This document shows, piece by piece, positions 51,602-60,127 of a stretch of DNA of 64,000 bases (the stretch's first letter is position 1; each line of letters opens with the position of its first letter). The notes below the pieces were generated by a model. That model made no database searches, had not been told where the DNA came from, and was given only the letters and a program-made list of their open reading frames with translations. The DNA lies in assembly GCA_047974745.1 (NCBI GenBank), contig JBKECO010000005.1, forward strand, positions 1-64,000, read 5' to 3'. The stretch comes from JBKECO01 sp047974745. GTDB lineage: Bacteria > Bacillota > Clostridia > Lachnospirales > Lachnospiraceae. The translations under genes were made by a program, and so were the position numbers.

Positions 51602-52480
51602 ATGACAGGTAAGATTATTAAAGGAATTTCCGGATTCTACTACGTTCACGTGGCAGGATCCGGAATTTATGAATGTAAGGCGAAGGGTGTTTTTCGACAG
51701 CAGAATATCAAACCATTGGTAGGTGACGATGTCTGCATAGACGTCTTGGATGAAGAGAAGCGAACGGGAAATCTGGTGGAGATCCTGGCACGGAGAAATG
51801 AACTGGTCAGACCTGCTGTTGCTAACATAGATCTGGCAGTACTTATATTTGCCGCATCATTTCCAGAGCCGAATTTTAATCTGCTGGATCGATTTTTACT
51901 TGTAATGCAGTTTCAGAAGGTTCCTGTTACCCTTTGTTTTAATAAGATCGATCTGGTGAAGGATATTCAGATACGGGAGATAAAAGAAAGATATGCCCAG
52001 TGCGGATGCAGCCTCTTATTTACCTCAGCATCTGAAAACAGTGGGATCGAACCTTTGCTACAGGTGCTGGAGCATAAGACAACAGCTGTGGCAGGACCCT
52101 CTGGAGTAGGAAAATCTTCACTGATCAATCTGCTTGTTCCGGAAGCTTTTCAGGAAATCGGGGAAATCAGCAAAAAAATTGGAAGAGGAAAACATACAAC
52201 ACGTCATACAGAGCTGATTCCAATCAATAGCAGCAGCTATATCATGGATACTCCCGGCTTTAGCTCTCTTGCAATTCCCGGACTGAACAAAGAGGATCTA
52301 AGAGACTATTTTCCTGAGTTCATTCCGTTTGAACCACAATGCCGATTTCAAGGCTGTCAGCATATGAACGAGCCGGATTGCGGAGTAAAAGAAGCAGTTG
52401 CCCAAGAAAAAATTGCAAAGGGAAGATATGAGAACTATGTTCTTTTCTATAATGAATTAAAAGATTTAAAACTGTATTGA
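51602..52480 (+). CDS. rsgA: Ribosome small subunit-dependent GTPase RsgA
   Basis: A circularly permuted GTPase that helps mature the 30S subunit. It has 292 residues from the ATG at 51602, 5 bases after AGGA. The N-terminal OB-fold comes first, then G4 NKIDLV, G1 GPSGVGKSSLIN and G3 DTPGF in the permuted order. The C-terminal zinc site CRFQGCQHMNEPDC is present. It lies between prkC and rpe, as in Bacillus. Confidence 0.96.
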   Translation: MTGKIIKGISGFYYVHVAGSGIYECKAKGVFRQQNIKPLVGDDVCIDVLDEEKRTGNLVEILARRNELVRPAVANIDLAVLIFAASFPEPNFNLLDRFLLVMQFQKVPVTLCFNKIDLVKDIQIREIKERYAQCGCSLLFTSASENSGIEPLLQVLEHKTTAVAGPSGVGKSSLINLLVPEAFQEIGEISKKIGRGKHTTRHTELIPINSSSYIMDTPGFSSLAIPGLNKEDLRDYFPEFIPFEPQCRFQGCQHMNEPDCGVKEAVAQEKIAKGRYENYVLFYNELKDLKLY

Positions 52481-52512
52481 GCTGCACGATGCAAACAGTA
52501 AGGAGATTGCAA

Positions 52513-53178
52513 ATGAATTCAAGATGTCTGTCACCATCAATTCTATCTGCTGATTTTTCAGAGCTTGGAAGCCAAATCTGCCAGGCAGACACAGCAGGGG
52601 CGCAGTATATTCATATTGATGTTATGGATGGAATGTTCGTTCCAAGCATTTCGCTTGGATTGCCAGTCATCAGATCCATACGGCCAGTAACAGAAAAGAT
52701 CTTTGATGTACATCTGATGATCGAGAGACCGGACAGATACCTGGCGGACTTTGCTGAGGCAGGCGCGGATATCATTACCGTGCATGCAGAAGCCTGTACA
52801 CATCTGGATCGAACCATTCAGATGATCAAAGAAAAAAACATACTTGCAGGCGTTGCTCTCAATCCTGCAACACCTATTTCTGTACTGGAACAGATTCTTC
52901 CTGAGCTGGATATGGTACTGATCATGACAGTGAATCCGGGATTTGGAGGTCAGAAGCTGATTCCATATACCCTTGATAAAATAAAGGATCTCAAGTCAAT
53001 GATTCTGCAGAAGGGTCTTAAGACGGATATCCAGGTGGACGGTGGAATCACATTAGAGAATGTTGAGACAGTGATGGATGCAGGTGCAAATATCATTGTA
53101 GCCGGCAGTGCTGTTTTTCTTGGGGATATTGAAGAAAATGTAAAGGCATTTTTGGAGATCATGAAGCATGAGAACTAG
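52513..53178 (+). CDS. rpe: Ribulose-phosphate 3-epimerase
   Basis: A pentose phosphate pathway epimerase, 221 residues with a TIM barrel. The motifs are SPSILSADF, HIDVMDGMFVPSIS, VHLMIERPDRY, MTVNPGFGGQKLI and QVDGGI. The ATG at 52513 has AGGAG (52501-52505) 7 bases upstream; the longer frame from 52477 overlaps rsgA. Its 3' end overlaps thiN by 11 bases. Confidence 0.95.
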   Translation: MNSRCLSPSILSADFSELGSQICQADTAGAQYIHIDVMDGMFVPSISLGLPVIRSIRPVTEKIFDVHLMIERPDRYLADFAEAGADIITVHAEACTHLDRTIQMIKEKNILAGVALNPATPISVLEQILPELDMVLIMTVNPGFGGQKLIPYTLDKIKDLKSMILQKGLKTDIQVDGGITLENVETVMDAGANIIVAGSAVFLGDIEENVKAFLEIMKHEN

Positions 53179-53821
53179 AGCAGTCATAATTTGCGGCGGC
53201 AGGACAGATGCTGATTTTGCAGCTGAGTGCATCAGGCAATCTTTGCCATGTACATTGATCGCAGCCGATTCCGGTCTGGAGACATTTCATATTGCAAAGA
53301 TCATGCCGGATGTCATCATCGGCGATTTTGATTCCGTTGAACAGTCTATTTTAAACGAGTATACCAATGAGGAACGTGTAAAACAGATCCGGTTAAATCA
53401 GGAAAAGGATGAAACGGATACAGAATCAGCAGTGGAATTAGCGATTTCCTATGGCTGTGAGGATATCATTTTACTTGGTGCGACTGGAACACGAATCGAC
53501 CATCTCCTTGGAAATATACACCTCCTGGGTATCGGACTTGATCGAGACGTATCTCTATGTATGATGGATCAAAATAACAGAGTCCGACTTATAAACAGAC
53601 CGATCACCCTAAAAAGAGCAGAGCAGTATGGAACGTTCGTGTCCCTGATTCCATTTCATGGGGATGTTACTGGCGTGACACTAAAAGGAATGAAATATCC
53701 GCTGTATCAGGCGGAACTTAACTATTACAGATCACTTGGCATCAGTAATGAGATCGTTGAGGAAGAAGCAGAGATCTCATTTGAACATGGAACACTACTA
53801 GTCATCGAGTCGAAAGATTGA
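53168..53821 (+). CDS. thiN: Thiamine diphosphokinase
   Basis: Turns thiamine to thiamine diphosphate. It has 217 residues. The motifs are GGRTDADF, ADSGLE, IIGDFDSVE, EKDETDTESAVELAI and GATGTRIDHLLGN, all typical of the ThiN family. Its ATG overlaps rpe; the rpe-thiN pair is a normal end of this cluster in Firmicutes. Confidence 0.94.
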   Translation: MRTRAVIICGGRTDADFAAECIRQSLPCTLIAADSGLETFHIAKIMPDVIIGDFDSVEQSILNEYTNEERVKQIRLNQEKDETDTESAVELAISYGCEDIILLGATGTRIDHLLGNIHLLGIGLDRDVSLCMMDQNNRVRLINRPITLKRAEQYGTFVSLIPFHGDVTGVTLKGMKYPLYQAELNYYRSLGISNEIVEEEAEISFEHGTLLVIESKD

Positions 53822-53880
53822 TCGACTGGATACCTGAATAATAGAGAAACGACATCGTTATACGATTTACGGAGGAAAAT

Positions 53881-54981
53881 ATGAAACTTGGAATTGTTGG
53901 TCTGCCAAATGTAGGAAAAAGCACCTTATTCAACTCTTTAACCAAGGCAGGTGCTGAGTCTGCGAATTACCCATTTTGTACCATCGATCCAAACATCGGG
54001 ATTGTTACTGTACCGGATATCAGATTGAAACTACTGGGAGATATGTATCATTCTAAAAAAGTGACACCCGCTGTCATTGAATTCGTTGATATCGCCGGTC
54101 TGGTCAAAGGAGCAAGTAAAGGGGAAGGACTGGGAAATCAGTTTCTGGCAAATATTCGTGAGGTAGATGCAATTGTACATGTTGTACGCTGCTTTGAGGA
54201 TGCCAATGTTGTTCATGTGGATGGCAGTGTGGATCCCGTCAGAGATATTGAGACCATTGACCTGGAGCTTGTTTTTTCAGATCTGGAGATCCTGGAGCGT
54301 AGGATCATGAAATGTGCAAAGAGCGCCAGAAATGATAAATCGGCTGCAAAGGAGCTGGATTTTTTAAAGACGATACAGACTCATCTGGAGAATGGAGGAA
54401 TGGCAAAAACATTTGCATTATCCGATGATGAGGAAGAAAAAGAGTGGTTCCTGGCATACAATCTCCTGACGGCCAAGCCTGTGATCTATGCGGCAAATGT
54501 TGCTGAAGAGGATCTCTCATCCGATGGCGCTGATAATGCCTTTGTGCAAAAGGTACGCGAGCTGGCAGAGAAAGAAAAGAGCGAAGTATTTGTCATCTGC
54601 GCACAGATCGAACAGGAAATTGCGGAATTAGATGAGGATGAAAAATCAATGTTCCTTGAGGATCTTGGCCTAAAGGAATCTGGACTTGAAAAAATGATTG
54701 AAGCAAGCTATCGCATTCTGGGTCTGATCAGCTATCTGACGGCAGGCGAAGATGAGACTCGTGCGTGGACCATTACTCTGGGAACGAAAGCGCCCCAGGC
54801 AGCTGGCAAGATCCATACGGATTTTGAGCGAGGTTTTATTCGTGCTGAGGTGGTCAATTATCAAGATCTCCTAGATTCAAAAAGCCTTTCTGCAGCAAAG
54901 GAAAAGGGCATTGTTCGACTAGAAGGAAAAGAATATGTAGTTAAAGATGGTGATGTAATGTTATTTCGATTTAATGTGTAG
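53881..54981 (+). CDS. ychF: Ribosome-binding ATPase YchF
   Basis: An Obg-family P-loop ATPase that binds ribosomes and takes part in stress responses. It has 366 residues. It has the G1 motif GLPNVGKSTLFNSLT, NYPFCTIDPN, G3 DIAGLVKGAS, a coiled-coil insert and a C-terminal TGS domain (TLGTKAPQAAGKIHTDFERG). The base-specificity motif where GTPases have NKxD reads NVAE, as in other YchF proteins, which prefer ATP. CGGAGGAAAAT precedes the ATG. Confidence 0.97.
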   Translation: MKLGIVGLPNVGKSTLFNSLTKAGAESANYPFCTIDPNIGIVTVPDIRLKLLGDMYHSKKVTPAVIEFVDIAGLVKGASKGEGLGNQFLANIREVDAIVHVVRCFEDANVVHVDGSVDPVRDIETIDLELVFSDLEILERRIMKCAKSARNDKSAAKELDFLKTIQTHLENGGMAKTFALSDDEEEKEWFLAYNLLTAKPVIYAANVAEEDLSSDGADNAFVQKVRELAEKEKSEVFVICAQIEQEIAELDEDEKSMFLEDLGLKESGLEKMIEASYRILGLISYLTAGEDETRAWTITLGTKAPQAAGKIHTDFERGFIRAEVVNYQDLLDSKSLSAAKEKGIVRLEGKEYVVKDGDVMLFRFNV

Positions 54982-55020
54982 CAGGATGAGTCTCTGAGAT
55001 ATCTACTGTCATTTTTTGAG

Positions 55021-55049
55021 TTGACGTAATTATTTCTGAAAGTTATACT
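55021..55049 (+). promoter_or_regulatory. Sigma-A promoter of nrdR
   Basis: TTGACG (55021-55026), a 17-bp spacer, TATACT (55044-55049). The start near 55056 gives a leader of about 45 nt. Confidence 0.78.
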
Positions 55050-55100
55050 ATTTTTATTAAAACAAGAATTGAAGGATAATAAGGTATACGGAGGAATAGT

Positions 55101-55553
55101 ATGAAATGTCCATATTGCAGCAGCGAAAATACTCGTGTAATAGATTCAAGACCGGCTGATGACAGTAATTCAATCAGGAGACGGCGTCTCTGTGATTCCT
55201 GCAGCAAACGGTTTACTACGTATGAGAAAATAGAGACAATTCCGCTGATCGTGATCAAGAAGGACAATAACAGAGAGCAATATGATCGTTCTAAAATAGA
55301 GGCAGGTATTTTACGAGCTTGTCATAAAAGACCTATTTCGGCGAAGCAGATCAACAGTCTGATAGATGAGATCGAAACGGAGATTTTCGACAGAGAAGAA
55401 AAAGAAATTTCTAGCGCCATTATCGGTGAGATCGTTATGGATAAACTAAAAGATCTCGAAGCTGTCGCTTATGTAAGATTCGCTTCTGTGTATCGAGAGT
55501 TTAAAGATGTGAATACTTTTATGGATGAATTAAAAAAAATGCTAGATAAATGA
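55101..55553 (+). CDS. nrdR: Transcriptional repressor NrdR
   Basis: A repressor of ribonucleotide reductase genes, which senses ATP/dATP. It has 150 residues. The N-terminal zinc ribbon has MKCPYCSSENTRVIDSRPAD and CDSCSKRFTTYE, followed by an ATP-cone domain (RSKIEAGILRACHKRPIS). CGGAGGAATAG precedes the ATG. Its last codons and stop are part of a 16-bp tandem duplication. Confidence 0.96.
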   Translation: MKCPYCSSENTRVIDSRPADDSNSIRRRRLCDSCSKRFTTYEKIETIPLIVIKKDNNREQYDRSKIEAGILRACHKRPISAKQINSLIDEIETEIFDREEKEISSAIIGEIVMDKLKDLEAVAYVRFASVYREFKDVNTFMDELKKMLDK

Positions 55554-55569
55554 AATGCTAGATAAATGA
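55538..55569 (+). repeat. Perfect 16-bp tandem duplication at the nrdR stop
   Basis: AATGCTAGATAAATGA at 55538-55553 and again at 55554-55569. The first copy contains the last codons and stop of nrdR, the second copy is untranslated. A recent duplication is likely. Confidence 0.9.
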
Positions 55570-55581
55570 TGACTTAAATTC

Positions 55582-55607
55582 GAAGCTGCTGCAGAAACAG
55601 CAGCTTC
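55582..55607 (+). terminator. Hairpin after nrdR
   Basis: GAAGCTGCTG (55582-55591), loop CAGAAA, CAGCAGCTTC (55598-55607). A perfect 10-bp stem but no T-run, so it may be a weak terminator or an mRNA-stability element. Confidence 0.45.
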
Positions 55608-55633
55608 TGCCATTGTAACAGGAGGCTTTACGA

Positions 55634-56167
55634 ATGAGCAACATACTTTATCCAGACGAATATTTAGAATCTGCATATCAGATCAATTTCAGGCAGTTAT
55701 ATCATAAAGGCTATAGAGGAGTTATATTTGATATCGACAATACACTCGTACCCCATGGAGCACCGGCTGATGCAAGGAGCATTACGCTGATATCGGATTT
55801 AAAGAAAATGGGCTATCAAGTCGTGCTGATGTCGAACAATCGAAAGGAACGTGTCAAAAGCTTTCAAAAGAATATGCGGGTTCCCTACATCTGGAAGGCT
55901 GGAAAACCAAACCCTAAGAATTACAGAAGATCCATGCGAATCATGAAGACAAATCATAAGAATACGCTCTTTGTCGGAGATCAGATCTTTACAGATATAT
56001 CCGGAGCCAATCTGGCAAAGATTCGAACGATTTTAGTAAAACCGATCAATCCACAGGAGGAAATCCAGATTGTTTTGAAACGGTATCTCGAGAGGATCGT
56101 TCTGCTTTTCTACAAACGTAGGTTAAGAAAGAGAACCTTGCACGGCAGCAGAAAGGAATTAGGTTGA
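55634..56167 (+). CDS. YqeG-family HAD phosphatase
   Basis: 177 residues. The HAD IIIA motifs are VIFDIDNTLVPHG (nucleophile Asp and acid/base Asp), LMSNNRKERV (motif II) and the later WKAGKPNPKNY and FVGDQIFTDISGANLAK. The family is near the mitochondrial phosphatidylglycerolphosphatase PTPMT/Gep4 group, so a role in phospholipid or nucleotide metabolism is possible but not proved. AGGAGG precedes the ATG. Confidence 0.88.
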   Translation: MSNILYPDEYLESAYQINFRQLYHKGYRGVIFDIDNTLVPHGAPADARSITLISDLKKMGYQVVLMSNNRKERVKSFQKNMRVPYIWKAGKPNPKNYRRSMRIMKTNHKNTLFVGDQIFTDISGANLAKIRTILVKPINPQEEIQIVLKRYLERIVLLFYKRRLRKRTLHGSRKELG

Positions 56168-56170
56168 TAT

Positions 56171-56620
56171 ATGAAAATTGCAATAGCAAATGACCATACT
56201 GCAGTAGAATTAAAACTGGATATTTGTGAATATTTAAGCGAGCTTGGACATGAGGTGACTGATCTGGGTGCTATGACATCCGAAAGCAGTGATTATCCGG
56301 CCTTTGGTGAGATGGTAGGCAGAGCGGTAGCATCAGGAGCTGCAGACTGTGGCGTGCTGATTTGTGGGACTGGAATCGGAATCTCACTGGCTGCCAATAA
56401 AATCAATGGGATTCGAGCAGCGGTCTGCTCCGAACCGGTAACAGCAAGATTGGCCAAGGAACATAACAATGCCAATATCATTGCATTTGGTGCCCGTATC
56501 GTTGGGAATGAGATGGCAAGAGCGATCGTGAGAGAATATCTCAATGCAGAGTTCGCGAAAGGCCGCCATGAGAGCAGAGTTCAGATGATCATGGATCTAG
56601 AGAATAAAGATTGTGAATAA
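56171..56620 (+). CDS. rpiB: Ribose 5-phosphate isomerase B
   Basis: Interconverts ribose 5-phosphate and ribulose 5-phosphate. It has 149 residues. IAIANDHTAVELKLDICEYL and the active-site block CGVLICGTGIGISLAANKIN, with the Cys base, are exact for the RpiB/LacAB family. The start at 56171 lies 3 bases after the previous stop, so translation may be coupled. LacA/LacB subunits are related but come in pairs, so RpiB is the better call. Confidence 0.93.
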   Translation: MKIAIANDHTAVELKLDICEYLSELGHEVTDLGAMTSESSDYPAFGEMVGRAVASGAADCGVLICGTGIGISLAANKINGIRAAVCSEPVTARLAKEHNNANIIAFGARIVGNEMARAIVREYLNAEFAKGRHESRVQMIMDLENKDCE

Positions 56621-56627
56621 AAAAACC

Positions 56628-56656
56628 TTGTCAACAGCAATCATTTATTATATCAT
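56628..56656 (+). promoter_or_regulatory. Sigma-A promoter of efp
   Basis: TTGTCA (56628-56633), a 17-bp spacer, TATCAT (56651-56656). The -35 is followed by ACAGCA, so TTGTCAACAG is shared with the murE promoter. Confidence 0.75.
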
Positions 56657-56699
56657 AGGAATATCGGGCACAGCCCATTCGTATTAAGGAGGATAAATT

Positions 56700-57257
56700 A
56701 TGATTTCAGCGGGAGATTTTCGGAACGGTATTACAATCGAGTATGAAGGTAATATTTTTCAGATTATTGAATTCCAGCATGTTAAGCCAGGTAAAGGCGC
56801 AGCATTTGTTAGAACTAAATTAAGAAATATTATTAGCGGTGGTGTGGTCGAGAAAACATTCCGGCCATCTGAGAAGTGCCCACAGGCAAGAATCGATCGC
56901 AAAGATATGCAGTATTTGTATAACGATGGAGATCTGTATTATTTTATGGATGTTGAGACCTATGATCAGATACCACTTAGTGAGTCGGCAATTGGCGATT
57001 CGCTGAAGTTCGTGAAAGAAAATGAAATGGTTAAGATCTGCAGTCACAATTCCAGTGTATTTGCAATCGAGCCTCCACTGTTCGTTGAACTGGCGATCAC
57101 AGAAACAGAGCCAGGATTCAAAGGAGATACAGCACAGGGTGCTACAAAGCCGGCAACTGTGGAAACAGGTGCCGTGGTATATGTTCCGTTGTTCGTAGAG
57201 CAGGGTGATGTCATTAAAATAGATACACGTTCTGGAGAATATCTTTCCAGAGTATAG
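56700..57257 (+). CDS. efp: Translation elongation factor P
   Basis: Relieves ribosome stalling at polyproline. It has 185 residues in three OB-like domains. The modified-residue loop reads HVKPGKGAAF, so the tip residue is Lys32. The C-terminal GDVIKIDTRSGEYLSRV is exact. AAGGAGGATAAATT precedes the ATG. It has its own promoter and terminator, so it is a single-gene unit. Confidence 0.97.
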   Translation: MISAGDFRNGITIEYEGNIFQIIEFQHVKPGKGAAFVRTKLRNIISGGVVEKTFRPSEKCPQARIDRKDMQYLYNDGDLYYFMDVETYDQIPLSESAIGDSLKFVKENEMVKICSHNSSVFAIEPPLFVELAITETEPGFKGDTAQGATKPATVETGAVVYVPLFVEQGDVIKIDTRSGEYLSRV

Positions 57258-57293
57258 GTCAGGTCTGACAAAGTATGAACGGATTAGCATGTC

Positions 57294-57336
57294 AAGGGTC
57301 GAATGGAGTAGGGGTACTACTTTGTTCGACCCTTTT
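57294..57336 (+). terminator. Terminator of efp
   Basis: AAGGGTCGAA (57294-57303) with TTCGACCCTT (57325-57334), a 10-bp stem with an inner AGTA/TACT, then TT-AAA. Probable intrinsic terminator. Confidence 0.75.
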
Positions 57337-57365
57337 AAATGATTTTTGGCTGAAAGGAGGAGAGC

Positions 57366-58964
57366 TTGATAAAAATACTAATATTGGAATCCAGTGAGAG
57401 AATAAGAACCGCATTAGAAAACATGCGATCAGAAATAGAGGACATGGAATTGTTTTTTTGCGGCTATGATTGCAATGAGATCTGGAAGATTCTGGACATT
57501 CAGTCAATATCCTGTATTGCCATGGAATTGACTCCCAGCGTCAATGTATGGAGCATTATGGACGAAGTAAAGTCTCGAATCCAGATGGAATTTCTGCTTT
57601 TTGCGACGGAAAAGAACTTTTCCGATGCATATCAGGCCTTTCAGCACAGAGCTTTCCACTTTTTTACGGAGCCTGTGGACAGGGATCAGCTGACTCTTTC
57701 AATGAGAGAACTGGAACGGATTCAGTCTGAGCATCTGCAGAGGAAAAAGGACAGGCAGAGGATCGAGTTGATCGAACTAAAACAGCAGCAGCAGCTGATG
57801 GAACGGATTCTTGTAAATGTGCTGGAGAAGCCGATAGAATTAGAAATGATGCTGAGTGAGTTCAATCAGAGATATCAGACAAAAATCACAAATGATACCT
57901 TTCAGGTACTGCTGATTCATTTCAACCGCAAAGAGCTGTTTGCCATACATTCCACATTTATCAGTAAACTGAATGAGCTGATGCATGTTGCATTTCCCTA
58001 CGCCAGTCAGATCATTGACGGGTCGATCCAGTCCTATGGCTTTACTTCGATCATCAATCTAAAGGAAGGCGATACCTTAGAATACCGAAAAGAGGATGTT
58101 CAAAAACTGTATCTTGGGATCGAGGCACTACAGGAGAGCTATGGCAGTTTTGAATTTATAATTGCTGTTGGCATTCCGATTCTTACAATGAAAGCTATTA
58201 ATGAGTCACTGCAGGAAGCACTGCGGGTCGAAAAATACAAACTGGTCGAGTATGAGAATCGAATTTATTTTGCCTCACGGATCAGGGATCATGAGCTGAC
58301 TCTATCGGATATTATCACAACAGAGCAGCGAAAAGGTATCGTTCACAGCATTAAGACAATGGATGCGGAGGGCGTATCCCATTGGATCACTCGATTCCTA
58401 AAGGAGTTGAACGCTAATTATTTTAATTTGCCGAATACTTACCTGCTCCTAAAGGACTATTTGATCTTTGTATGTCAGCAGGAATACTCGGAGGCGGATC
58501 GATCAGACTGTTTTTTACCATTTGAAGAAGAACTGCTGGAGATGGATTATATTTTCTCAGGAACACAGCTTTTGATTCACTTAAAAGAAGTGATCCTAAA
58601 GGTCATGGAGCAAAGAAGGCATGAATATCAAAAAGAGTATAGTGATGTGATCGCAATGGCTGTGAAATACATCGATACAAATTTTCAAAACAGCATTACC
58701 CTGGAGGAGACTTCCCTGGAATGTGGGCTGAGCCCAAATTATTTCAGTGCTGTTTTTAAACAGGAGGTCGGCATGAATTATATTGAATATCTGACATCTG
58801 TAAGACTTACAGCGGCAAAAGAGATGCTTTTAACAACGGATAAAGGCATCCGAGACATTGCAGAAGCGGTCGGTTATATCGATGACAAATATTTTTCGAA
58901 AATTTTCAAACAAAGATTTGATATAACACCGGGTAAATTCAGAAAAAACAGAGGTGACAAATGA
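57366..58964 (+). CDS. AraC-family regulator with degenerate receiver domain
   Basis: 532 residues. The N-terminal ~125 residues have a CheY-like layout, but every key residue is lost: the acidic pair is ES (8-9), the phosphate-accepting Asp is Glu54 (IAMELTP), and the Lys is replaced in HFFTEPVD. A middle region of 300 residues contains a coiled coil and a domain like those in YesN-type regulators. The C-terminal AraC helix-turn-helix pair is intact (SITLEETSLECGLSPNYFSA and DIAEAVGYIDDKYFSKIFKQ). Start is TTG 57366 after AAGGAGGAGAGC. The gene has no histidine kinase next to it, and overlaps mnmA by 4 bases. Confidence 0.86.
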   Translation: MIKILILESSERIRTALENMRSEIEDMELFFCGYDCNEIWKILDIQSISCIAMELTPSVNVWSIMDEVKSRIQMEFLLFATEKNFSDAYQAFQHRAFHFFTEPVDRDQLTLSMRELERIQSEHLQRKKDRQRIELIELKQQQQLMERILVNVLEKPIELEMMLSEFNQRYQTKITNDTFQVLLIHFNRKELFAIHSTFISKLNELMHVAFPYASQIIDGSIQSYGFTSIINLKEGDTLEYRKEDVQKLYLGIEALQESYGSFEFIIAVGIPILTMKAINESLQEALRVEKYKLVEYENRIYFASRIRDHELTLSDIITTEQRKGIVHSIKTMDAEGVSHWITRFLKELNANYFNLPNTYLLLKDYLIFVCQQEYSEADRSDCFLPFEEELLEMDYIFSGTQLLIHLKEVILKVMEQRRHEYQKEYSDVIAMAVKYIDTNFQNSITLEETSLECGLSPNYFSAVFKQEVGMNYIEYLTSVRLTAAKEMLLTTDKGIRDIAEAVGYIDDKYFSKIFKQRFDITPGKFRKNRGDK

Positions 58965-60055
58965 ATCACAAAAAAGTAGTTGTTGGAATGTCGGGAGGTG
59001 TCGATTCTTCTGTGGCTGCCTATTTGCTGAAAAAGCAGGGATATGATGTCGTGGGCGTGACGATGCGGCTGTGGCAGGAGGATGAGACAAGAGAAGAAAC
59101 GGGCAGAGAATGTTGTTCGCTGAGTGCGGTCGATGATGCTCGAAGAGTAGCTGACAAACTGGAAATACCCTTTTATGTCATGAACTTTGGAGATGATTTC
59201 AAGTCTGAGGTGGTCGACTATTTTGTTGAGGAATATCTTCAGGGAAGAACTCCAAATCCGTGTATTGCATGCAATCGATATGTCAAATGGGAATCACTTT
59301 TAAGGAGAAGCATTGAGATCGGAGCGGATTTTATTGCCTCAGGTCACTATGCCAGAATAGGAAAGCTTCCGAACGGACGTTATGCGATTGGAACCTCCGC
59401 AACAGCGGCCAAGGATCAAACCTATGCACTTTATAATCTGACACAGGATCAGCTTGCCAGAACACTTATGCCGGTCGGTGAATACACGAAAGAGCAGATC
59501 CGGGAAATCGCTGCTGAAATCGGACTTAATGTAGCAGCAAAACCGGACAGTCAGGAAATCTGTTTCATACCTGATCAGGATTATGCAGGATTTATTGAAC
59601 GGATGGCAAAAGAACGTGTTCCCGGTATTGGTAATTTTGTTGAAAAAGACGGCACTGTAATAGGACAGCACGCAGGAATCAGTCATTACACCATCGGGCA
59701 GAGAAAAGGGTTAAATCTGGCTATGGGAAAGCCGGTCTTCGTTACGGAGATTCGACCAGAGACAAATGAGGTCGTGATCGGCGGAAATGAAGATGTCTAT
59801 GTAAAGACTCTGACAGCTGCTAAGCTGAATTTCATGGCAGTAGAGACGATGGAGCCTGGCATGCGCTTTCTGACAAAGATCCGCTATGCACATCCTGGAG
59901 CCATGGCCGTTCTAACCAAACTAGAAGGAGACCAGATTGAAATAGAGTTCGATGAACCGCAAAGAGCAGTGACCCCGGGACAGGCAGTCGTATTCTATCA
60001 GGGGAACTATATTGCCGGGGGTGCCGTTATTCAGAAAACCATTGACGTGATTTAG
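58961..60055 (+). CDS. mnmA: tRNA-specific 2-thiouridylase MnmA
   Basis: Makes 2-thiouridine at tRNA position 34. It has 364 residues. It has the PP-loop GMSGGVDSSVAAYLL, the catalytic Cys pair in NPCIACNRYVKW and SQEICFIPD, and GHYARI. The ATG overlaps the stop of the AraC-type gene (ATGA). ptsI follows after 72 bases. Confidence 0.96.
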   Translation: MNHKKVVVGMSGGVDSSVAAYLLKKQGYDVVGVTMRLWQEDETREETGRECCSLSAVDDARRVADKLEIPFYVMNFGDDFKSEVVDYFVEEYLQGRTPNPCIACNRYVKWESLLRRSIEIGADFIASGHYARIGKLPNGRYAIGTSATAAKDQTYALYNLTQDQLARTLMPVGEYTKEQIREIAAEIGLNVAAKPDSQEICFIPDQDYAGFIERMAKERVPGIGNFVEKDGTVIGQHAGISHYTIGQRKGLNLAMGKPVFVTEIRPETNEVVIGGNEDVYVKTLTAAKLNFMAVETMEPGMRFLTKIRYAHPGAMAVLTKLEGDQIEIEFDEPQRAVTPGQAVVFYQGNYIAGGAVIQKTIDVI

Positions 60056-60127
60056 CACCTATTGTAAATTGATAGTATATAGAAGATATTTTAAGAGCAG
60101 CAACAAAGCAATATGAAAGGAAATCAT

